This document shows positions 26,779 to 35,874 of a stretch of DNA of 64,000 nt, in pieces. A program made the position numbers and the translations under genes. The notes beneath the pieces were generated by a model. That model was not told the origin of the DNA. It saw nothing but the letters and a program-made list of their open reading frames with translations, and made no database searches. Source of the DNA: JAJVID01 sp963743425. GTDB taxonomy: Bacteria > Acidobacteriota > Blastocatellia > RBC074. Numbering within the stretch: the stretch's first letter is position 1; each line of letters begins with the position of its first letter. Location of the stretch: NCBI GenBank assembly GCA_963743425.1, contig CAVUPU010000005.1, forward strand, positions 558,001 to 622,000, given 5' to 3'.

Positions 26779-27986
26779 TTATAACGCGCTACTAGCGTTA
26801 TAATCCGTCTCGTGAAATTGACCTTGCAAACACAACTTCTGCCAGACAAAGATCAGTCCCAAAAGCTTTCCGCCACAATGGAAGCCTTCAACTCCGCTGC
26901 CGATTGGCTCTCAGGCGAAGCTCTCCGACTCAAGACGGCCAACAAGGTCAAACTCCAACAACTCTATTACCGCCGACTGCGCGAGGATTTCGGACTCTCG
27001 GCTCAAATGGCCATCCGTTGTATCGCCCAAGTCTGCGAGGCTTACAGCCGGGACAAGCAGAAGCGCCCGCGCTTCAAGAAATACGCCAGCATTCCCTATG
27101 ACCAGCGGTTGATGTCTTTCAAGTGCGTTGACCGTGTATCCTTGCTGACGCTCGAAGGCCGGGTCATTATCCCGGTCGTAATGGGCAAGTATCAGTCCGA
27201 GCGCTTCAGTCTCAAACACGGCCAATGCGATCTCCTCAGGCGCAAGGACGGCAAGTGGTTTTTGCTTGTGAGCGTTGAGGCGCCTGATGGCGCGCCGATA
27301 CCTTCGACCGATTTCATCGGAGTTGATTTCGGCGTCGTCAATCTCGCCGTTGATAGTGACGGCGAGATGCATGCCGGCGATGAGGTCGAGCAAACACGAA
27401 AGCATTATGAAAAAGTGAAAAGATCGCTTCAGCGAAAAGCGACAAAGCAAAAACGTGGCGCCAAACGGCCATTGAACACAAAACGTAAACTGAAAGCGCT
27501 CTCCGGTCGAGAGCGGCGCTTTAAAGCGAATACCAACCATACGATTGCAAAGAAGATCGTTGCGAAAGCCACAGACACCGGTCGAGGGGTCGCCATCGAA
27601 AACCTTGAAGGCATCCGAAACCGGACACGGTTCAGGAAAAAGCAACGAGATCGCATGAGTAAGTGGGCATTTGCCGAGTTGCGAGACTATATTGAATATA
27701 AGGCAGCGCTCCTCGGCGTCGAAGTGATTGCCGTTGATCCTCGTAACACCAGTAAGACTTGTCCTGCTTGCAATCATGTGAGTGGAAAGAATCGAATCAA
27801 ACGAGATGTGTTCCTGTGCGATGAATGCGGCTATTTTGATCATGCGGACATCGTAGGAGCAAAAAACATTCGTTCTGGCGCGCTAGTCATCGCGCGCGAA
27901 GTCTCCGTTGCGGCCGCTCGCCGCGTAAGCCGAGAGACAAGCTCCATCTACAATCGCGGAGCTTCAGCGTAGCGATTTAGATGGAG
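26779..27986 (+). mobile_element. IS200/IS605-type element carrying only tnpB
   Basis: The left end shows a hairpin TTATAACGC/GCGTTATAA (26779-26787, 26795-26803). The right end shows CTCCATCTACAATCGC (27942-27957) pairing with 27972-27986 with one bulged base. Subterminal hairpins and no target duplication fit this family. There is no tnpA, so it would need a transposase in trans. True ends may lie a few bases outside the hairpins. Confidence 0.7.
26812..27972 (+). CDS. tnpB: RNA-guided nuclease TnpB (IS605 OrfB)
   Basis: 386 aa. An N-terminal helical and beta region is followed by a split RuvC nuclease with all three acidic residues visible: D in FIGVDFGVVNLAVD, E in GVAIENLEGIRNR, D in YFDHADIVGAKNI. 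A four-cysteine zinc finger (CPACNHVSGKNRIKRD, CDEC) lies between the last two. TnpB cuts DNA guided by an RNA from the element's right end. The GTG start is only 8 nt from a TATAAT box, so the transcript may be nearly leaderless. Its end overlaps the convergent hydrolase gene by 9 nt. Confidence 0.93.
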   Translation: MKLTLQTQLLPDKDQSQKLSATMEAFNSAADWLSGEALRLKTANKVKLQQLYYRRLREDFGLSAQMAIRCIAQVCEAYSRDKQKRPRFKKYASIPYDQRLMSFKCVDRVSLLTLEGRVIIPVVMGKYQSERFSLKHGQCDLLRRKDGKWFLLVSVEAPDGAPIPSTDFIGVDFGVVNLAVDSDGEMHAGDEVEQTRKHYEKVKRSLQRKATKQKRGAKRPLNTKRKLKALSGRERRFKANTNHTIAKKIVAKATDTGRGVAIENLEGIRNRTRFRKKQRDRMSKWAFAELRDYIEYKAALLGVEVIAVDPRNTSKTCPACNHVSGKNRIKRDVFLCDECGYFDHADIVGAKNIRSGALVIAREVSVAAARRVSRETSSIYNRGASA

Positions 27987-29998
27987 AAGGTGACTTCATT
28001 GTGTAATCCCACTGTTGCCCGGCGCGCTCGACCAACACCGGCAAATCCTCAGCCAGAAGGTAGCCGCCCCTGACCAACTTCAGTCCCGCTTCGGCCACCA
28101 GGCCCAGATAATGCTCGCGGCTCACATATCGCTCTTCAAGCGACAGTCGCGGATCGCCCTTGCGCTCACGCTCGGCTTTTGTCTTTGCAAAGGGGATGTA
28201 TGAACCGGCGAAATCAACCAACTGATCGGGCGCCCCAGTCTGCGGGTCGCGAGGGTTCCAGCCGGTATAGGTGGCCAGCGGCGCGGCGACTTCGGGCATT
28301 TTGATTCCGACCGAGGTCGATGCCGTCCTGATCAACCTGCGGCGCCATCACCGGAAACGGCTTGCCGATGCGCGGCGGTTCGTTCGCGATGACGCCTTTT
28401 GATTTGAATTCCGGGCCGTAATCGACCCGCCAGGCTTCGTGAATCGCGCGCGGGAAATTGACGCCGGGGATTTTCGGAAAGTTGACGGCCTGCGGGCTGA
28501 CGAGCGCGCCGTCGGCGATCCTGGAGTATTGGCTCGGCGGCGGCTGTGTTCCGTCTTTCGCCCACGCGTCCAGCGCGACGAGCAAGGCGCGCATCGACCA
28601 CGAATAGTCGTTCGGGCTGGTCAGGTTCTGCGTCTGATTTTTGTTCGGCGGGAACCGGCCCGGCCCATGCTGGCCGCCGACGAAATAGTAGATGCGCACG
28701 TTCTCCGGCAGCGGCGCGTCCGTCTTGCCGTCAACGCTGGTGTGAATCAATGACGCCGCGCGCCCCCAATATTCGTATGACGAAAATGTGTAGAAGATTT
28801 TCGGCGCGACCTTCCGCTTGATCGCCAGCGTCAGAATGCCGCCTCTCTCGCCCGTTTCGGGATCGGTCTGCTCCAGATCGGCGAACGGGAAAATGTCGGT
28901 CGGATAGAAGAATGTCGAAAACGGACTGGCGTCACGCGACGGCTCGGCAAAGCGGTGATTGAAGCTGCCATGACCTCCGCCCGCGACGTGCGGGTTGACG
29001 GCGTCGAAGACCTGCCGGTCTTTTTCGTCGGCGTTGAAGCCTTGATAGACGAAGTGGCGCAGGAAGCGGCCCGATTGCGAGATGCCAAAAGCCAGAGCGC
29101 GTTTGACCGATACCACATTGTTGCGCTCGTATTTGAAATACGACGCCAGATCGCGCGTCGCCGCAAGGCCCAATCCCACGACCGTCGGGTTCTGCGCGCG
29201 ATAGACGACCTCGTAAATCTTGCCCGGCTCGAAACCGCCTTTGAGATAGATGCGAGTCGGATCGGGAACGGCTTGTCCATCGACGAAGCGCGCAAACCGC
29301 CACTCGCCGCGCGGAATCACACGCCGCTCGCCCAACACCGTGTCACGCACTGTCAGCTTGTACTCGGCGCTGTCAGGCTCGGAAGCGGGTTGCGCCTTCT
29401 GACCGCGATGACCGAGCGAGGCGTCGAAGACCTTCGTCGCAAAGACGAAATCCGATCTCACCCAGCCGGTGATCGGCTTGCCGTTGTCGGTCGCCACAGG
29501 CGCATAAAGCCGCAACGATCGCTCGCCGTCCGGCACGTCGAACTGCCATCCCAGCCAGACCAGCGTGAACCCGCGCCGCATCAGAAATCCATCGCCCATC
29601 TCGGCTTCGGTCGTCGGGTCGGTCGAGCCGCGCGCGTTATTGAAGAACCGAACCATCGCCTTGCCGCCGCGGTTCGGAATCTCGAACAGCGCGGCGCCGT
29701 TGCCCCGATTCACATCCTTGGGTTTGAGGATGTATAGGTTGGCGGAGAACTCGACCAGACCCTGCTCGTTTCGCGGAGCCTTGTCGAGATCAACGATGAT
29801 CTTGTTTTGCGGATTATTTGGGTCAACGGCGAAGTAGACTTTCGCAACAACCTTCTCGTAAGCGCCCGCCAGGCCGAACTCTTTGCCGTTGAGCAGGTCG
29901 CCGCGGGAGATGATTTCGATGCGGGTGACTCCGGCCTGAACTGGCAGGATGAATAGCAGCAGCGCAATTGTTTGCAGAACTACGTGTTTTCTTCTCAT
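27964..29998 (-). CDS. Secreted alpha/beta-hydrolase-domain protein, frameshifted
   Basis: A signal peptide (VLQTIALLLFILPVQAG) precedes a domain of about 600 residues of the alpha/beta hydrolase domain-containing type: nucleophile elbow GISQSGRFLRHF, YEYWGRAASLIHT and VGGQHGPGRFP. Substrate unknown. At about 28310 an extra base moves the frame; the C-terminus (MPEVAAPLATYTGWNPRDP, FAGSYIPFAKTKAERE) continues to 27964. The last ten residues are encoded by the right end of the TnpB element. Confidence 0.8.
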
Positions 29999-30032
29999 AG
30001 TTCCCTCTATTCCGAGTATTCGTCATTGTTAT

Positions 30033-31031
30033 TCATTGCAGTGTGAAGTTGAAGGTCAGTACGCCTATCACCTTGACCGGCTTACCGTCGAGGGTGGTGG
30101 GCGCGAAGCGCCACTTGAGCGCCGCTTCGCGCGAGGCGGCGGCTAACAGATCCGCCCCGCAAAGAATTTTGGCGTCTGTCACCACTCCGGTCTCATCTAT
30201 TTCGACCTTGATAATGACTGAGCCTGATAGGCGTTCGGCTCTGGCGGCAGGCGGGTAAGGTGGATCCTCCTTATGAATAGCCTGCCCTTGCAGCACGCCG
30301 CCTGTGACCGGGAAGAAATCGGGTTTCGCCTTCCGCTCAATCAGAGCTGCGCGTTGCTCCATCTTGCTTGCCTCGGTCAGCTTCTTGTTCTGCCGCAGCA
30401 CGCAGGCGCATTGCTCCAACGTGGCGACGAGCGGTTGGCCTTCAGGCCCGAAATGCTTCTCCTGCACGGCAATCACCCGTCGGTAGATTGTAAGTGACGT
30501 GGCAGACCGCCCAATCTTCTGGTAAAAGGTTGCGAGGTTAAGCAATGGTTCGGCCACGCCCGCGTGATCTGCGCCCTGCTTTTCCCTGATAGCCACGGCG
30601 CGTTTGAATAGAGCCTCGGCCTCGCCTGCCTGCGCAATGCCGTGATACATCCACCCCAGCTTGATCACCAAGATACCCAGGTCCGGATGCTCCGGGCCGA
30701 GCAGCTTCTCCTCGATTTTCAACGCGCGCCGGTAAGCGCCCGCCGCCTGGTCGTAGCGCTTGAGAGCCTTGTACATTTCGCCCAGGTTGGTCGAGCCTGT
30801 GGCAATCAGCTTATGCTCCTTGCCAAGCTCTTTCTCCCACATTGCCAGCGCCTGCTTCTGCAGCTCGATGGCCTCTTCATATTTGCCCTCTTTGTACGAG
30901 GCGACGGCCTGCGCGTTGAGTTTACGCGCATCATCGGAGCCTGCGGCGCCAGCGCTCGTTTGCGCCGAGATCGGCGGAGCCAACAGGTAGACAAACAAGA
31001 CCACTGGCAAGACGGAAATCTTTCTTTTCAT
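30033..31031 (-). CDS. TPR protein with C-terminal TonB domain
   Basis: 332 aa. A signal peptide (VVLFVYLLAPPISAQ) precedes about four tetratricopeptide repeats (AVASYKEGKYEEAIELQKQAL, NLGEMYKALKRYDQAAGAYRRAL, NLATFYQKIGRSATSLTIYRR). The C-terminal TonB-like domain (YPPAARAERLSGSVIIKVEIDETGVV, AALKWRFAPTTLDGKPV) ends the protein. Such hybrids are common in Acidobacteria; the lack of an obvious proline-rich inner-membrane anchor makes classical energy transduction uncertain. Confidence 0.85.
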   Translation of the reverse strand: MKRKISVLPVVLFVYLLAPPISAQTSAGAAGSDDARKLNAQAVASYKEGKYEEAIELQKQALAMWEKELGKEHKLIATGSTNLGEMYKALKRYDQAAGAYRRALKIEEKLLGPEHPDLGILVIKLGWMYHGIAQAGEAEALFKRAVAIREKQGADHAGVAEPLLNLATFYQKIGRSATSLTIYRRVIAVQEKHFGPEGQPLVATLEQCACVLRQNKKLTEASKMEQRAALIERKAKPDFFPVTGGVLQGQAIHKEDPPYPPAARAERLSGSVIIKVEIDETGVVTDAKILCGADLLAAASREAALKWRFAPTTLDGKPVKVIGVLTFNFTLQ

Positions 31032-31087
31032 GGCATACCTCCTGCTTGCTGCGGAATGACCTCAGGCGCAGTTTAACATCGGACTCA

Positions 31088-32179
31088 TTAAGACTTAAGC
31101 TCGGCGGCGCCGGGCAATCCCGAAATCCCCTTTGCCGCCTTCACTGCCCGCACCACCGCCTGCGCCATCGCCTCCGCCGCGAGAGCCCCGATCAACGTCA
31201 CGTTCGCCTGCCGCGAAGATTTACCCGTCGCGAGCGCGAAGATCGTATCGCCGTCCGCAGGCGTATGAACGGGATTGATAGCGCGGGCCAATCCGTCGTG
31301 GGCCATCTGCGCGACTTTCGTCGCCTGGACCTTGTCGAGTTTCACATCGGTCGCGACTACGCCGATAGTCGTCGCCCCGCCTCCGAGCGAAGGCGGCAAA
31401 GGTTCGCCGCGCAGGATCGCATTCATCGATCCCAGCAACGCCTTGCCATCTTTCGTGCGCGCTCCCGCAATGACTTTGCCCGTGCTCGGATCGATCACGT
31501 CGCCGACGGCGTTGACGGCGACGATCGCGCCCACGGTCAAGCTCGACTTTCCGTCGCTCAATTTGATTGAAGCCGCGCCGAGGCCGCCCTTCATCGCGCG
31601 ATCCATCCCGAAGAGTTTGCCCACGGTTGCGCCCGCGCCCGCGCCGACGTTGCCTTCGGCGGGCGCGTCCGTCGTCGCGGCCTTACAGGCTTTGTAGCCC
31701 GCTTCGGCGTCAGGCCGAATTTTCGGATCGCCGACTCCGAGGTCGAAGAGGATCGCCGCCGGCGCAATCGGCACGCGCGCAACTCGCGTGTCGAAGCCAA
31801 TATCACGCTCTTCCAGGTAGCGCATCACTCCCGTCGCCGTGTCGAGTCCGAACGCGCTACCGCCCGACAGAATAACCGCATGGACTTGCTGGACGGTGTT
31901 GATCGGGTTGAGCAGGTCGGTCTCGCGCGTGCCGGGCGCCGCGCCGCGAACATCAACTCCGCCGACCGCGCCCTCTTCGCACAGGATCACCGTGCAGCCG
32001 GTCGGACGGCGCGAATCGGTGAAATGGCCGACTTTGATACCGGCGACATCAGTGATCGAGCCGCGTTCATTTTGGGCGAGAGAGTTCAAACTCATGGCGG
32101 ATTCCATCTCATTGATAAAGGCGAAAGAGGTCGCGGCGAGACCGCTTCGCAGAATGTCGCGTCGCGTTGTTTTTCGCAT
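31088..32179 (-). CDS. P1 family (S58, DmpA-like) peptidase, Tat-exported
   Basis: About 363 aa from MRKTTRRDILRSGLAATSF, a twin-arginine leader. The family core shows ITDVAGIKVGHFTD, GCTVILCEEGAVGGVDVRG, GGSAFGLDTATGVMRYLEE, GNVGAGAGATVGK and GGLGAASI, the region where these enzymes cleave themselves before the nucleophilic Ser/Thr. They act as aminopeptidases or amidases. The frame extends to 32224, but the Tat motif supports the ATG at 32179. Confidence 0.9.
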   Translation of the reverse strand: MRKTTRRDILRSGLAATSFAFINEMESAMSLNSLAQNERGSITDVAGIKVGHFTDSRRPTGCTVILCEEGAVGGVDVRGAAPGTRETDLLNPINTVQQVHAVILSGGSAFGLDTATGVMRYLEERDIGFDTRVARVPIAPAAILFDLGVGDPKIRPDAEAGYKACKAATTDAPAEGNVGAGAGATVGKLFGMDRAMKGGLGAASIKLSDGKSSLTVGAIVAVNAVGDVIDPSTGKVIAGARTKDGKALLGSMNAILRGEPLPPSLGGGATTIGVVATDVKLDKVQATKVAQMAHDGLARAINPVHTPADGDTIFALATGKSSRQANVTLIGALAAEAMAQAVVRAVKAAKGISGLPGAAELKS

Positions 32180-32190
32180 AAATCTATTGG

Positions 32191-32342
32191 CGGTACAGGG
32201 AGCGGTAGCCATTGGTATGTACACAAGTCTGCAAGCTCTTTGCCTGCAACAACGGCTTCGCGCCGCTGATCGATGGAAGTCCTTTAGACTCAGTAGCGAT
32301 CATGACTTGGGGGTAAACTATTGGCTAACGCTCCCTGTACCT
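32191..32342. repeat. Inverted repeat upstream of the P1 peptidase
   Basis: GGTACAGGGAGCGGTAGCC (from 32191) is complemented, with few mismatches, by GGCTAACGCTCCCTGTACC (to 32342). About 105 nt lie between the arms. It covers the presumed leader of the peptidase gene. Confidence 0.7.
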
Positions 32343-32415
32343 TACCGCCGGCGGCAAGTGAAAAGGCGGCTCGAGCCTGTTGGCCCAAACCGCCTTCGCT
32401 TTTGGTTTCGTCGCT

Positions 32416-32434
32416 GGTCAGCTCACGGCTGACC
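32416..32434 (-). promoter_or_regulatory. Stem-loop after the glutaredoxin TGA, candidate bacterial SECIS
   Basis: Read on the minus strand it has a perfect 7-bp stem GGTCAGC/GCTGACC and a CGTGA loop. The loop starts 22 nt after the TGA codon (32451-32449) and has G at its second position, inside the published bSECIS consensus (16-37 nt, G in the first two loop bases). No T-run follows, so it is not a standard terminator. Function is inferred. Confidence 0.4.
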
Positions 32435-32448
32435 TAATTGCGAACCGT

Positions 32449-32667
32449 TCAACCACGGCCTTCCCACCCGCTCTGTTTGTAGACCCCGTCAACGACGATG
32501 ACGGGCACCGTCGGATCGTTGTTGGAGTACGCAAACATCTCTTTGCGGTATTTCAGGTTGTCCTGCGCGTTGCGCTCCTCGAAGGGGATGCTCTTTTCCT
32601 TGTGCCAGGCCATCGCTTTCGCACAGTAGGGGCAGCCGGGTTTGGTGTAGATCACTACGTTCGCCAT
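32449..32667 (-). CDS. Glutaredoxin-like protein, possible selenoprotein
   Basis: 72 aa from MANVVIYTKPGCPYCAKA to SGWEGRG. The thioredoxin fold and CPYC active site are clear, with the cis-proline TVPVIVV. It reduces disulfides or glutathione adducts. GGAGG is 8 nt before the ATG at 32667. The TGA after WEGRG may encode selenocysteine: the frame then gives U-T-V-R-N before TAG (32436-32434), and a SECIS-like hairpin follows. If so the coding region ends at 32434. Confidence 0.85.
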   Translation of the reverse strand: MANVVIYTKPGCPYCAKAMAWHKEKSIPFEERNAQDNLKYRKEMFAYSNNDPTVPVIVVDGVYKQSGWEGRG

Positions 32668-32692
32668 ATTTCCATCCTCCAAATGGGACTTA

Positions 32693-32724
32693 ATGTAGAG
32701 ACGCAAAATTTTGCGTCTCTACAT
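32693..32724. repeat. Perfect 32-nt palindrome
   Basis: ATGTAGAGACGCAAAA is followed immediately by its reverse complement. It lies between the citrate synthase end (32729) and the glutaredoxin start. The sequence is like small palindromes dispersed in cyanobacterial genomes, by memory only. Confidence 0.85.
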
Positions 32725-32728
32725 CAAA

Positions 32729-33878
32729 TCATCTTTGATCAATCGGTATGTATTTCAAATCCATCTCGCCAGTGTATTCCGAACGCGGGCGGATCAGTTT
32801 GTTGTTGCCTAGTTGTTCGAGCACGTGCGCCGTCCAACCGGCGATGCGGCTGACGGCGAAGATCGGTGTGTAGAGATCGACCGCGATGCCGAGCATGTAG
32901 TAGGTCGAGGCGGAGTAGAAATCAACGTTGGCACGGATCGGTTTCTGTTTCCTGGTCATTTCCTCGACGACGATCTCTTCGATATGATGCGACATATCGA
33001 ACCATTTTGTGTCGCCCTGGCGTTTGCCGATCTCCTCGGACATCCGGCGTAAATGCGTGGCGCGCGGGTCCTCGGTGCGATAGACGGCATGCCCGATGCC
33101 CATGATCTTTTCGCCGGCTTCGAGTTTGTCATGGACGAATTTGTCGACCTTTTCGGGCGAGCCGATATTCGAGCAGCATCTTCATGACCTGCTCGTTCGC
33201 GCCGCCGTGCAGCGGGCCTGACAGCGCGCCGATGGCCGAAGTAATTGCGGCGTACATATCGGCGAGCGTCCCGGCGGTCACGCGCGCGGCGAAGGTCGAG
33301 GCGTTGAACTCATGGTCGGCGTGCAGGATCAGCGCGATGTCCAACGCCTGGGCTTCAACATCCATCGGCTCTTTGCCGTTGAGCATGTATAGAAAGTTCG
33401 CGGCGTGTGACAGCTCCGGCTTCGGATCGAGCGGCTCCTTGCCGTTGCGGATGCGGTCAATCGCGGCGACCAGCGTCGCAAACCGCGCCGTCAGCCCCTG
33501 AGCCCTGCGCCTGTTGGCGTTGAGAGAATTATCGCTGCGCTCCTGGTCATAAAACGCGAGGGCCGAGACAGCCGTCCGCAGCGCGTCCATCGGGACGGCG
33601 CTCTTCGGGAACGACTTCAACATCGAAATGATCTCTGTGGGAAGGGCGCGATTGGCGACGAGCCGGACGTTTAGTTCGTCAAGCTCGGCGCGCATCGGCA
33701 ACCACCCGTTCCAAAGCAGGAAGACGACCTCCTCGAAGGTCGAATACCGGGCCAGATCGTGGATGTTGTACCCGCTGTAAGAGAGAATGCCCTGTTCCCC
33801 GTCAATGAAGCAGATGCTGCTCGGCGCGGCGACCACGTCACGCAACCCGGCGCCTGCGGTGGATGCTGGTTTCGTCAT
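32729..33878 (-). CDS. gltA: Citrate synthase, frameshifted
   Basis: It condenses oxaloacetate and acetyl-CoA at the entry of the TCA cycle. From MTKPASTAG the first frame gives SICFIDGEQGILSYSGYNI and the active-site histidine of GPLHGGANEQVMKMLLE. At 33167 one extra base moves the frame; then come the second histidine (IMGIGHAVYRTEDPR) and the catalytic aspartate (NVDFYSASTYYMLG). With the base removed the protein is about 382 aa, normal for the family. All catalytic residues are present, so the indel is probably an error in the sequence. Confidence 0.92.
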
Positions 33879-33894
33879 AGATGATTCATTCCTG

Positions 33895-34125
33895 TTACGG
33901 TTTCGGTTTCGGCGCCGGCAGAACGGTCGCCACGACCTGCGACTCGAACCCACAGCGAGCGTGCGATCCGTCGCAGAATGGTTTGTTGTTGCTCTGGCCG
34001 CAGCGGCACAGACTTATCATCGTGCGGCCTGCCAGGTCGTATTTGTTACCGTCGCCATCGTAGATTTCGATCTCGCCCTCGATCCGCAGCGAGCCGTTGT
34101 TGTTTACGGTGATTTTCGTCGCCAT
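33895..34125 (-). CDS. CDGSH iron-sulfur domain protein
   Basis: 76 aa. The C-terminal half has the motif C-R-C-G, then KPFCDGSH, the three-Cys one-His ligand set for a 2Fe-2S cluster. These small proteins are redox or cluster-transfer factors. It lies 16 nt upstream of citrate synthase and is probably co-transcribed. The tail PAPKPKP is disordered. Confidence 0.9.
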   Translation of the reverse strand: MATKITVNNNGSLRIEGEIEIYDGDGNKYDLAGRTMISLCRCGQSNNKPFCDGSHARCGFESQVVATVLPAPKPKP

Positions 34126-34186
34126 AGATTTAATCTTATCGATTCCTCTCTAATGTTGCCACAAAAGCGTCTTACCCGGCGCGCGC

Positions 34187-34399
34187 TTACGCGCCCTTCT
34201 TTGAAGCCTTGATCGGGTTGATCTTCCCGCGGGCCGCGAGTTCTTTGGCCAATTGATCCGCATACGCCTTGCAGTCGTGGTTGTCGGCCTTGTCCTTCAT
34301 CCATGCATTCACATCAATGGTGTGAGGCAGCATGGCGAAGACCGGAAATTTGTGATTGCACTTCGGACAAAAGACACTGTAGCGTTTGACTGTCGCCAT
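34187..34399 (-). CDS. Small zinc-ribbon-like protein
   Basis: About 70 aa from MATVKRYSVFCPKCNHKFPVFAMLPHTIDVNAWM. One CxxC pair at the N-terminus plus a later His-Asp-Cys (NHDCKAY) could bind a metal. No family is recognised. GGGAG lies 10 nt before the ATG. Confidence 0.55.
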   Translation of the reverse strand: MATVKRYSVFCPKCNHKFPVFAMLPHTIDVNAWMKDKADNHDCKAYADQLAKELAARGKINPIKASKKGA

Positions 34400-34506
34400 A
34401 ATCAAATAACTCCCTATTTATTGATGAATTCGTTTTCGTTTTTGTCGAACCCTCGATTCGCTCATTTCTTAAAGGCGCGAGTATACACCGGGGCCTGATT
34501 CTTGGC

Positions 34507-35616
34507 CTAGTATTCTCCCACGTCAACCCATCGCCGCTCTTCGCTGGAGCGCCTTACGGCGTCGAGGATTTCCTGACAGCGCAGACCGTCGGTGAAGGTC
34601 GCGGCGTGCGCGATCTCAGCGCGGTCTTCGCGCAAAGCCTGAACGGTTTCGCGGGCCAGATGATAGAAGGAGCGCGCCCAGATGTTGTTCGGAAGGATTG
34701 AAATTTCGAGCGCGCGATCTCCCAAAGACAGATCTTCGAATGAGTGGTTGTATCCGAGCGCGCCCGACAAGGTCTCTTCACCGTCCAGCGCCAGTGTCCC
34801 AAGGCTTCCCGCCGCGGTGACCTGATTTTTGCCGCCGCTTGCGAAGAGCGCCGAAAGCGACACCACACCGTAAGCCGCGCCCGCGCGCCGTTGCCTGTCA
34901 TGCGGAGCCAGCTTCATCATGAACGAGCAATAATCGTCGGTCTCGTTCGGCTTCATCTCGCCGCTGACCGAATCTTTGCGTTCGGGAACCATCGTCTCGA
35001 CCGCGCCGCAAACCGACTCGATCTCGCCGAAGAGCCACCGCACGGCGTCAATCGCATGCGACCCCAACGCTCCGAGCAACCCTCCTCCCGCCGACTTCTG
35101 CGACCACCAGTTCCACGGGCGCAGCGCGGAATGTCGAAACCCGGAGGCGATCGTGATGTTGATGTGGTAAAGATCGCCGAGGAATCCGTCGTCAACCAGC
35201 TCTTTCAGCCGCCTCCAGGTCGGGTTGAACCGCAACTCGTGATCAATGATCGAAAGCTGGGCGGGGCGCGATTCAGCCGACTCGACCATCTCACGCGCCT
35301 CGGCGGCGTTCATCGCCATAGGCTTTTCGCAGACCACGTGCTTGCCCGCCTCGAGCGCGGCCATAGTGATCGGATGGTGCAAATGCGGCGGCGCGGAGAC
35401 CACGACCAGCGAAACGTCGTCGAGCGCGAGCAATTGCTCATAATTTTCGCAGACGTGTTTAATATTGAATTCCGCAGCCACGCGTTGCGCATTCTCCACT
35501 CGTCCGCTGCACACTGCAAGTAGTTCCGCGCCTTCGCATACGCTGAAGGCCGGAGCTTGAGCGTTGCGCGCAAAGCCGGTTCCGATCAAACCGATCCCGA
35601 TCTTCTCGTCTTTCAT
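34507..35616 (-). CDS. Gfo/Idh/MocA family oxidoreductase
   Basis: 369 aa. An N-terminal Rossmann fold (IGIGLIGTGFARNAQAPAF) and the EKP motif (GKHVVCEKPMAMNAAEA) precede a C-terminal domain with GGGLLGALGSHAIDAVRWLFG, where the catalytic His lies. It oxidises or reduces sugars, inositols or related compounds with NAD(P); the substrate is unknown. Single gene. Confidence 0.9.
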   Translation of the reverse strand: MKDEKIGIGLIGTGFARNAQAPAFSVCEGAELLAVCSGRVENAQRVAAEFNIKHVCENYEQLLALDDVSLVVVSAPPHLHHPITMAALEAGKHVVCEKPMAMNAAEAREMVESAESRPAQLSIIDHELRFNPTWRRLKELVDDGFLGDLYHINITIASGFRHSALRPWNWWSQKSAGGGLLGALGSHAIDAVRWLFGEIESVCGAVETMVPERKDSVSGEMKPNETDDYCSFMMKLAPHDRQRRAGAAYGVVSLSALFASGGKNQVTAAGSLGTLALDGEETLSGALGYNHSFEDLSLGDRALEISILPNNIWARSFYHLARETVQALREDRAEIAHAATFTDGLRCQEILDAVRRSSEERRWVDVGEY

Positions 35617-35770
35617 CTCAGTGTCACCTTAGTGTCAGCTTGTTGTCTTGCAGAAACCCTATGGAGGCGCATTGTAGCATCCCGATTTCGGAAATCTGAA
35701 GGCCAAACAAATTTTCAGCGCATTTCATTTTTCGCCATTCCACGTTACTTTTCCATTAAGACAGCCGTGC

Positions 35771-35776
35771 TATAAT
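35771..35776 (+). promoter_or_regulatory. Likely -10 box for the H1-like gene
   Basis: TATAAT, about 99 nt before the ATG at 35875. No good -35 hexamer stands 17 nt upstream; TTACTT at 35745 is 20 nt away. The leader also holds GAGGCCCCTC, which can form a small hairpin before the GGAG ribosome binding site. Confidence 0.45.
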
Positions 35777-35874
35777 CGCGCCGTCTTTTTGCCAGTAGTA
35801 CACGAGGTTCAATCTCAACGGCAAAAACTTGACAACAGGACCTGCAAAGAGGCCCCTCTTAAGGAGAACAATCT

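Noticed and set aside
32416..32434. Stem-loop as intrinsic terminator
   Set aside because: No T-run follows on the minus strand, so termination is unlikely; kept as a SECIS candidate instead.
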